Assembly: GCA_029063275.1 (NCBI GenBank)
Contig: JAIDOO010000074.1
Coordinates: forward strand, 1 to 5,919
Source: Clostridia bacterium
GTDB taxonomy: Bacteria; Bacillota; Clostridia; Christensenellales; Borkfalkiaceae
Reading direction: 5' to 3'
Length of the DNA stretch: 5,919 nt
Below, one piece after another: positions 1-4,724 of the stretch. The position numbers and the translations under genes were made by a program. Below the pieces are notes generated by a model. It had not been told where the DNA came from. It made no database searches and was given only the letters and a program-made list of their open reading frames with translations. The stretch's first letter is position 1, and every line of letters begins with the position of its first letter.

Positions 1-218
1 CTTTTTTCCCTGCTTTCCGCCTTGGTCTTTCCTTCCTGCCGTTTTAAATTTATATTTCCGTCCTGCTGTTTTGCCTCGCGGAATTTCGGCTTTGCTTTCG
101 CCGTGTTTTTGTCCTTTTTTCTGTTACTTTCACTGCGGACTTCTTTTAAGCCCGTTCTTTGTTCTTTGCCGCGCCGCTTAAATTTGTCCTGCTGCGCGTC
201 TCTTTTTTCCTTTTCCAT
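1..218 (-). CDS. N-terminal part of a Lys/Arg-rich protein, cut by the left edge
   Basis: Seen: from ATG at 218-216 the minus strand stays open for 72 codons to the window edge. An AAGGA ribosome site (226-230) lies 7 nt upstream of the ATG. The visible part begins MEKEKRDAQQDKFKRR. It has 17 Lys and 9 Arg in 72 residues, with many Glu, Asp and Gln and almost no hydrophobic residues, so it should be disordered and RNA- or ribosome-like in charge. There is no signal peptide or membrane segment. The gene follows the giant repeat-protein gene in the same direction but is separated from it by a terminator. Known: basic disordered N-terminal extensions of this kind occur on RNA-modifying enzymes, helicases and ribosome-associated proteins. 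Inference: the folded domain probably lies outside the window, so no function can be assigned. The start is well supported; the product is not recognised. Confidence 0.72.
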   Translation of the reverse strand, partial: MEKEKRDAQQDKFKRRGKEQRTGLKEVRSESNRKKDKNTAKAKPKFREAKQQDGNINLKRQEGKTKAESREK

Positions 219-250
219 TAAATTTTCCTTGAATAATTTTACTTTTACAA

Positions 251-282
251 ATAAAAGAGGGTCGATAAAACAACCCCCTTTT
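251..282 (-). terminator. Intrinsic terminator after the giant repeat-protein gene
   Basis: On the minus strand AAAAGGGGGT (282-273) pairs with ACCCTCTTTT (262-253) around a 10-nt loop. This gives a 10-bp stem with one G-U wobble, and its 3' arm runs into TTTTATTT. Read on the plus strand the same stem has an A-C mismatch, so minus-strand termination is favoured. It lies between the stop codon at 364 and the next minus-strand start at 218, ending the upstream unit. Confidence 0.7.
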
Positions 283-297
283 GTGGCGCGTCGCCAC
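283..297. other. Short perfect hairpin abutting the terminator
   Basis: GTGGCG, CGT, CGCCAC form a 6-bp GC-rich stem with a 3-nt loop, immediately next to the terminator stem at 253-282. On the minus-strand transcript it comes first and is followed directly by the terminator arm, so the messenger would end in two tandem stem-loops. It has no T-tract of its own and is probably a 3'-end stabiliser or part of the terminator. Confidence 0.45.
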
Positions 298-363
298 TGC
301 CTTAACCTTTAATTCTTTTGTTTAAAACCAACATGAACCCTGCAAAACCCAACCGCAGAAGCA

Positions 364-3300
364 TTATTTGTTGACGTCCTTAACCAAGCCGTCCTCGATA
401 AGTTCCTCGATAGTTTCGTAAGGATACATCGCCGCGTAATCACGCTCGGCAACAAAACGCTTTTCACCGTTGCGCTTTGCCAGCATATCGTCGATAAGCC
501 TTATAGCCTTTTTAACTCCCAACGGGCTCTTGATTTTAACCATCATGGGCGTACCGTGCATCGACTTGTTGTCGGACACGTCCGCATGGTGGTAAACGCT
601 TGTTGCGTATTCGTCGGGGTCAAGCGCAAGATACAGGCACAGCGTCTTTCCGCGTATTTTAAAACGCGCAATGGTTTCCCTGCCCTTGTTAAAGCGCTCG
701 GCGCCCCAGGCAATGTTCGAGTTTACCTTTTTATAGGAAAGGAGCGCTTGCTTTACCGCGCCGTAAAAATTCTTCTGCTGGTCGGTACCCTGAATAATTC
801 TTGCAATGAACGAGCGGTTAAACTTCATCATATTAGAGAAGTCCACGCCCTCCTCGCCGAAGTACAAATCCTCGCCGTCGCCGCTGTCGTCGTTATCCTT
901 TTCCAGTTTGTCCTCGTCGTCCAAGTCGTAATCGTCGTCCTCTTCCTCGTCTTCTTCCTCTTCCTCAACGGGAGCGGGAGCAGGCGCCGCAGGCATCTGG
1001 ATAATTATCGGAGCGGGTTGCGAAATAATTTCGCTTACCTTCAAAAGGGGTTCCTCTTCCTGCTTTTCGACTGCGGAAGAAGCCGCCGCCTCGCTTACGG
1101 GTGCGCCTGCTATCAGCGCTCCGTTTTCGAGTATTTCCTTAACTTCCGATATTTTGAGTTCGATTTTGTTGAAGCGGTCGTCAACGCCGTCCTCGTCCTC
1201 GTCGACTATTACACCGCCCGCTATCATATCTTTGATTTCGGCAATTCTCAGCTCTACCGCGTTAAAGCGCTCTTCTGTGATTTTTGCCTCGTCGTTATTT
1301 ACGGCGTTTTCAAGCATTTCGGTTATACGCGCAACCGAATCCTCGATAGCGGTAAATCTTTCGTTAGTGGCGGTATCCGCATTTGCGTTTACGCCGCTTT
1401 CGAGCATACTCTTGATTTCTGCCATAGTGTCTTCGATAGCGTTAAGGCGTTCGTCGTTGTAGTGTTCTTCGACTATCGTATCAACGCCGCCGACCGCGCC
1501 GCTTTCAAGTAAGCTCTTTATGTCGGCAACGGCTTTCTCTATGGTATTAAGACGCTCTTCGGATACGGGCTCTGCGGTTTCGCCGCCGTTTGCGAGCATT
1601 TCTTTAACTTCTGCTATTGCCTCTTCAAGGCTGTTGAAGCGCTCTTCGGTTACCGCGCTGTCTGCCGTTTCCACGCTTTCAACAGTGCCGTTTACGAGCA
1701 TTTCTTTAACTTCTGCTATTGCCTCTTCTATGCTGTTGAAGCGCTCTTCGGTTACCGCGCTGTCTGCCGTTTCCACACTTTCAACAGTGCCGTTTGCAAG
1801 CATCTCCTTGATTTCGGCGATTGCTTCTTCAATGGTGTTGAAGCGCTCGTCTGCGGCAGTGTCTGAAACGTTTTCGGAGCCTTCAACCGCGCCGCTTGCT
1901 ATCATATCTTTGATTTCTGCGATTGTGTCTTCGATTGCGTTAAGGCGTTCGTCGTTGAAATGCTCCTCGACAATCGTGTCAACGCCGCCGACCGCGCCGC
2001 TTTCAAGTATGCTCTTTATGTCGGCAATTGATTGCTCGATGTTATTAAGGCGCTCTTCGGATACGGGCTCTGCCGTCTCGTCGCCGTTTGCGAGCATTTC
2101 TTTAACTTCCGCAATTGCGTCTTCGATGGCGTTCAGCCTCTCATCCGTTACGGCAGTGTCAACTGCTTCAACGTTTTCTGAAGCGCCGCCCTCAAGCATT
2201 TCTTTAATCTCTGCGATTGCCTCTTCGATCTTGTTGAAGCGTTCTTCTATTACTTCGCCGGGGTTGGTATTTACGCCCTCTTCGAGCATACCCTTGATTT
2301 CGGCGATTGCGTCTTCGATTGCGTTCAATCTCTCGTCCGTTACGGCAGTATCGACTGTTTCAACGTTTTCAGCCGTACCATTTGCGAGCATTTCTTTAAT
2401 CTCGGCAATCGCGCCCTCGATTTGGGTAAAGCGCGAGTCGGTGCCCTTTTCTATTTCTTCAGCAACAAGCACCGTCATACGCGAAATTCCGTCCTCGTCT
2501 ATAACAATGTCATAGTCGTGGTCCGCCTGCGACTCGATAAGTCTTTCGGAAATTTCGTTGCTGAGTTTTTCGTTATCAATATCTACATTGCCTATGGGCT
2601 GGTTAGCAAACTGCGCGTTGAGAACGTCTATAACCGCGTCGGTAACCTTTGCGGAAATTTCGTCCATATCGAAGTCGGGCAGATAGTTTGAAAGCACTGC
2701 CGCGGCTTTGTCCGCAATCGCGTCCTCGTTTATACCGGCAACAGTAATCTTTTCGCTGATGCGCGCCGCCATTTCCTCGTAATCGGGCTCTTCCGACTGC
2801 GCAAGGTCAAGCGCATAACGTAACTTGTCTGCAACCGCCTCGGAAATAGCCGCATAGTCGAGCTTGTCCGCAATCGATTTGGAAATCGACGAACAGCCGT
2901 CGTCGTCCACGAGAATTTCAAAGTCTTCCGCTTTGAGACTGCCGACCTTCAAAGCTATTCTGTCGGCAAGCTCTTCCTCGTCGATGACAGACTGGTAAGA
3001 CTGGGAAGCAGGCTGTGCGTAAGTTTCCGAAACGACTTTGACGCCGTTTACGTTTATAAGTTCCGCAACGTGGCGGGCGATTTTTTCCTCGTCAACCGTT
3101 ACGTTTGTATTTAATCCGTTAAGGTTGAGATAATCCGCAACCTGTCTTGCAATATTTCCCTCGTCAAGCTTTATGTTGACGTTGGTCGAATCCGCTTCGG
3201 GCGCGGGAACGATAATCTGTTCGGCAACCTTCGAAGCGATATAATCGGGTGAAATAACCTCGCGTGCGGAAACGCGCTCCGCAACCTTTTCCGCGAGCTT

Positions 3301-4287
3301 GTCGTAGTCTACGTCCTCTTTGACAAAGGTCTGGTAAGGCATCGGCGTAGGTACTACGGGCACGGAATTAGCCGACTGTGCGGCCGCCGCAGCAGCGGCT
3401 CTCGCGCTCTCTTCGCCGTAAAGCTGTACTCTTACCGAAACGGCGTCAAGCTTGTCCGAAAGGGCGGTGTAAGCCGATTCGTTGCGCCTGGACTGCTCGG
3501 AAAGGTCTACAAGCTTTGTAGACAGCTCGCTGTAAACGTTTTCACTGCGCTTTGCGCTGTCGCAAACGTCCTCCATTTTATAAGCAAGGTCCTGATAGGC
3601 GGTTTCACTGCGCCTGGACTGCTCGGACAGCTCCGAAATCCTGTCGGCAAGATTTGCGTAGAAGGGCTCGTCAATCTGTACCGTTTCAACCCCTTCCTCT
3701 GCCGCGATATGGATATGCTCGATTTTTTCGGCAATTTCGTTATAGCAGTCCTCTGTATTTTTGATGCGGTCCGAAATTTCGGAAAGCTTCAACAAAAGCT
3801 CGCTGTAATCGCTTTCGCCGCGCTGTGTTTCCTCGGTCAGAACGGTAAGCCTTTCGGTGAGCGCGTAATTCTCGTCCTTGCTCTGCCTGATTTGCTCGCA
3901 CACGTCGTTTACTCTGTCCGCAAGACTTACGTAAGCGCTTTCACGCTTTTTCGCCTCGTCGAAAAGCTCGTTTATCCTGTCGGCAAGTCCGGCATAAATA
4001 TTTTCGTTCTGCTTCGCAATGTACAAAAGCTCCTGACGTAAAGTCTGGTTTTCGCTTTGAAGCTGTTTGAAAAGCTCGCCGGTCTGTTTTGTGGCGTTAG
4101 CCGTTTCCTGTAAATTCTTCGAAAAATTTTCCAGCATCGCTTCAACGCGGGTGTTGTTAATCTTGGTCTGCTTGATTAACTCGTCCTGCTTGTTGGCAAT
4201 TGCCTGGTTCGCCCTTAAAATGACGTCCGCTTTCTTGGGGATATTATTTTCGTCCCCTGCGGAGTTGTTGTTTCTTCCTAAAGCCAT
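364..4287 (-). CDS. Giant cytoplasmic coiled-coil repeat protein with an uncharacterised C-terminal domain (1307 aa)
   Basis: The start is ATG at 4287-4285, with AGAGGT (4298-4293) 5 nt upstream. A TTG at 4335 would add 16 residues but has no ribosome site. Seen, in order: polar coiled coil (1-94); nine units of a 21-residue repeat of the form ExxYxxLxxKlxel (95-290), one with 7 extra residues; Ala/Pro linker (295-318); about twelve loose repeats of DxxxIAxxVAexl type (325-610); fourteen units of 29-35 residues with core ERFNxIEEAIAEIKEML (619-1056); Pro-rich linker; Glu/Asp tract (1108-1142); a compact C-terminal domain (about 1150-1275) with motifs SFIAR, LLSYKKV, FNKGR, IRGKTLCLYLALDP and KIKS; and a short acidic helix. 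There is no signal peptide, membrane segment or anchor, so it should be cytoplasmic. From memory, the C-terminal domain recurs in uncharacterised Firmicute proteins; I cannot name a family. A scaffold or filament role is inferred from the architecture only. It is monocistronic, between its own promoter and terminator. Confidence 0.9.
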   Translation of the reverse strand: MALGRNNNSAGDENNIPKKADVILRANQAIANKQDELIKQTKINNTRVEAMLENFSKNLQETANATKQTGELFKQLQSENQTLRQELLYIAKQNENIYAGLADRINELFDEAKKRESAYVSLADRVNDVCEQIRQSKDENYALTERLTVLTEETQRGESDYSELLLKLSEISDRIKNTEDCYNEIAEKIEHIHIAAEEGVETVQIDEPFYANLADRISELSEQSRRSETAYQDLAYKMEDVCDSAKRSENVYSELSTKLVDLSEQSRRNESAYTALSDKLDAVSVRVQLYGEESARAAAAAAAQSANSVPVVPTPMPYQTFVKEDVDYDKLAEKVAERVSAREVISPDYIASKVAEQIIVPAPEADSTNVNIKLDEGNIARQVADYLNLNGLNTNVTVDEEKIARHVAELINVNGVKVVSETYAQPASQSYQSVIDEEELADRIALKVGSLKAEDFEILVDDDGCSSISKSIADKLDYAAISEAVADKLRYALDLAQSEEPDYEEMAARISEKITVAGINEDAIADKAAAVLSNYLPDFDMDEISAKVTDAVIDVLNAQFANQPIGNVDIDNEKLSNEISERLIESQADHDYDIVIDEDGISRMTVLVAEEIEKGTDSRFTQIEGAIAEIKEMLANGTAENVETVDTAVTDERLNAIEDAIAEIKGMLEEGVNTNPGEVIEERFNKIEEAIAEIKEMLEGGASENVEAVDTAVTDERLNAIEDAIAEVKEMLANGDETAEPVSEERLNNIEQSIADIKSILESGAVGGVDTIVEEHFNDERLNAIEDTIAEIKDMIASGAVEGSENVSDTAADERFNTIEEAIAEIKEMLANGTVESVETADSAVTEERFNSIEEAIAEVKEMLVNGTVESVETADSAVTEERFNSLEEAIAEVKEMLANGGETAEPVSEERLNTIEKAVADIKSLLESGAVGGVDTIVEEHYNDERLNAIEDTMAEIKSMLESGVNANADTATNERFTAIEDSVARITEMLENAVNNDEAKITEERFNAVELRIAEIKDMIAGGVIVDEDEDGVDDRFNKIELKISEVKEILENGALIAGAPVSEAAASSAVEKQEEEPLLKVSEIISQPAPIIIQMPAAPAPAPVEEEEEDEEEDDDYDLDDEDKLEKDNDDSGDGEDLYFGEEGVDFSNMMKFNRSFIARIIQGTDQQKNFYGAVKQALLSYKKVNSNIAWGAERFNKGRETIARFKIRGKTLCLYLALDPDEYATSVYHHADVSDNKSMHGTPMMVKIKSPLGVKKAIRLIDDMLAKRNGEKRFVAERDYAAMYPYETIEELIEDGLVKDVNK
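1405..2139 (-). repeat. Long-period duplication inside the array (498-bp offset)
   Basis: The stretch 1405-1641 (residues 883-961) closely repeats 1903-2139 (residues 717-795), at an offset of exactly 498 bp. Both carry the linkers ETAEPVSE and GAVGGVDTIVEEH[FY]ND in the same order, and share DNA runs such as the one beginning at 1483 and again at 1981. The array therefore grew partly by copying blocks of several units. Confidence 0.8.
1594..1797 (-). repeat. Near-perfect 102-bp tandem DNA repeat
   Basis: Bases 1594-1695 and 1696-1797 align without gaps and differ at only 4 of 102 positions by direct reading. They encode two adjacent 34-residue units with linker GTVESVETADSAVTE. This is the youngest duplication in the array, and it is in frame. 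Confidence 0.9.
2458..3315 (-). repeat. Degenerate helical repeats in the middle of the giant protein
   Basis: Residues 325-610 contain about a dozen loosely related segments of the form DxxxIAxxVAexl, for example DYDKLAEKVAERV, DEEKIARHVAELI, DEEELADRIALKV and DNEKLSNEISERL. They are separated by linkers with Asn-, Asp- or Pro-rich turns such as NLNGLNTNV and NVNGVKV. Units are too diverged to show DNA identity, so this tract is older than the array at 1120-2433. Boundaries are approximate. Confidence 0.6.
3418..4005 (-). repeat. Nine-unit 21-residue coiled-coil repeat array
   Basis: Residues 95-290 divide into nine units that nearly all start E-x-x-Tyr and continue LxxKlxelseqsrrs. Eight are 21 residues (three heptads) and the fifth has 28 (four heptads), so heptad phase is kept throughout. 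Tyr at position 4, Leu at 7 and Ile/Leu/Val at 11 and 14 are the most constant. The third unit is the most diverged. The pattern predicts a long rod-like coiled coil. Confidence 0.85.
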
Positions 4288-4292
4288 TTTGC

Positions 4293-4298
4293 ACCTCT
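4293..4298 (-). promoter_or_regulatory. Ribosome site that fixes the start of the giant gene
   Basis: AGAGGT on the minus strand lies 5 nt before ATG 4287-4285. No comparable purine-rich site precedes the TTG at 4335, and the predicted transcription start falls only a few bases upstream of that TTG. Both facts favour the ATG. Confidence 0.75.
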
Positions 4299-4348
4299 TA
4301 TGTGTTAAATCCCCCCAAAAGGAGTAGAAAAACAAATTCTCTTTTTAT

Positions 4349-4377
4349 AGTTTACACCAATTTATACGAAAAGTAAA
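4349..4377 (-). promoter_or_regulatory. Candidate vegetative (sigma-A type) promoter for the giant gene
   Basis: On the minus strand TTTACT (4377-4372), a 17-nt spacer and TAAACT (4354-4349) each match 4 of 6 consensus bases. Transcription would start near 4342 and give a leader of about 55 nt. The region is AT-rich, so chance matches are likely. Confidence 0.35.
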
Positions 4378-4390
4378 TATAAATAGCTAC

Positions 4391-4417
4391 TTTTTTTTGG
4401 TAATTTTTTTAAAAAAA
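4391..4417. other. A/T tracts in the divergent intergenic region
   Basis: A run of eight T at 4391-4398 is followed by T7A7, a 14-bp palindrome at 4404-4417. The tracts lie between the two divergent promoters. Such tracts bend DNA and can act as upstream promoter elements; that role is inferred here. Confidence 0.35.
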
Positions 4418-4459
4418 GGGGTTAAACGGGGCATATATGGGGGTCAATTTTAAAAACGG

Positions 4460-4488
4460 GTATAAAAAACGCGCCGTCGAGCATAATA
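4460..4488 (+). promoter_or_regulatory. Sigma-G-type forespore promoter for the 50-residue protein
   Basis: GTATA (4460-4464), a 17-nt spacer and CATAATA (4482-4488) match the published Bacillus sigma-G pattern (GHATR, 17-18 nt, CATNHTA) at every specified position. The predicted start near 4495 gives a leader of about 20 nt that contains the GGAGG site. CATAAT also resembles a sigma-A -10, but the matching -35 place reads GGTATA, only 2 of 6 bases from consensus. The -35 also fits sigma-F; the -10 does not. Confidence 0.55.
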
Positions 4489-4515
4489 ATCACAGATCGG
4501 AACGGAGGTTTTTTT

Positions 4516-4668
4516 ATGGGTAAAAAGAAGAATAAAATAGCAAAATTGACCGAAGAACAGTACGTCGCGTACATCGCAGGGCTTAAAAATACCGCCGCAA
4601 TCGTCAATCCCGACGGCAGTATGCTTATTCCCGACGGACTTAAAAAAGAAAACGGCGGAAAAAAGTAA
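4516..4668 (+). CDS. Small lysine-rich protein of unknown function, candidate forespore protein (50 aa)
   Basis: Seen: ATG at 4516 follows GGAGG (4504-4508) with 7-nt spacing, and the frame ends at TAA 4666-4668. The product has a basic head (MGKKKNKIAKL), a short predicted helix (TEEQYVAYIAGLKN), a segment with two similar turns (NPDGS and IPDGL), and a basic tail (KKENGGKK). It is soluble-looking, with no cysteine, signal peptide or membrane helix. It forms a complete transcription unit, with a sigma-G-like promoter 28 nt upstream and a strong terminator 10 nt downstream. It is convergent with spoIVA and divergent from the giant repeat gene. Known: sigma-G drives many short basic genes in the forespore, including minor small acid-soluble spore proteins. 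Inference: this may be a spore-core protein. It matches no Ssp family I recall, and it is not SpoVM, which is a 26-residue amphipathic helix. No signature shows function. Confidence 0.8.
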   Translation: MGKKKNKIAKLTEEQYVAYIAGLKNTAAIVNPDGSMLIPDGLKKENGGKK

Positions 4669-4677
4669 TTTAAAATA

Positions 4678-4714
4678 TTAACGGGCTCTGCGACTATTCC
4701 GCAGAGCCCGTTAA
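4678..4714. terminator. Bidirectional intrinsic terminator between convergent genes
   Basis: TTAACGGGCTCTGCG (4678-4692) and its exact complement (4700-4714) form a 15-bp stem with a 7-nt loop. AT-rich sequence flanks both sides: AAATTTAATTTATT on the plus side, and TATTTTAAATTACTTTTTT after the stem on the minus strand. It lies 10 nt after the 50-residue gene and 11 nt after the spoIVA stop, so it can end both transcripts. Confidence 0.9.
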
Positions 4715-4724
4715 ATTTAATTTA

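Larger units (their letters stand above)
1120..2433 (-). repeat. Fourteen-unit in-frame protein repeat array (29-35 aa per unit)
   Basis: The units begin with the Arg of the ER[FL]N motif at residues 619, 653, 683, 717, 746, 781, 815, 849, 883, 912, 947, 977, 1007 and 1038 of the 1307-residue protein. Each has a conserved helix of about 19 residues (core RFNxIEEAIAEIKEML) followed by an NG or SG turn and a variable acidic linker of 10-16 residues. Spacings run 34, 30, 34, 29, 35, 34, 34, 34, 29, 35, 30, 30, 31, so linker length varies while helix length is fixed. The block spaced 34-29-35 occurs twice, 166 residues apart. Confidence 0.9.

Noticed and set aside
236..265. Minus-strand promoter TCGACC-18 nt-TAAAAT before the Lys-rich gene
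   Set aside because: The predicted transcription start would fall on the ribosome site, and the -35 box lies inside the terminator stem. The match is probably chance in AT-rich DNA.
22..312. Plus-strand open frame at the left edge
   Set aside because: It is antisense to the Lys-rich partial gene, which has a proper ribosome site and start. It also overlaps the terminator.
556..1512. Long plus-strand open frame opposite the C-terminal half of the giant gene (318 codons)
   Set aside because: It lies wholly antisense to a strongly supported coding frame and has no ribosome site. Its Val/Leu/Phe-rich product is the mirror of the Glu/Asp-rich codons on the other strand.
1120..2433. CRISPR array or other spaced DNA repeat system
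   Set aside because: The repeats are in frame, follow codon periodicity, and have no invariant short repeat with unique spacers. They encode protein repeats.
1520..2515. Long plus-strand repetitive open frame (331 codons) with SxxxSISLISAIASS-like repeats
   Set aside because: It is antisense to the fourteen-unit array, and its regularity is inherited from the repeats on the coding strand. It has no upstream ribosome site.
364..4287. The giant protein as a surface adhesin or phage tail-length protein
   Set aside because: There is no signal peptide, membrane segment or wall-anchor motif, and no phage genes are nearby.
4422..4607. Minus-strand open frame overlapping the 50-residue gene
   Set aside because: It is antisense to a gene with a good ribosome site and terminator, and itself has neither.
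4516..4668. The 50-residue protein as SpoVM, the SpoIVA anchor
   Set aside because: SpoVM is about 26 residues and an amphipathic membrane helix. This protein is longer, very polar and has no such helix, so only its position next to spoIVA suggested the idea.
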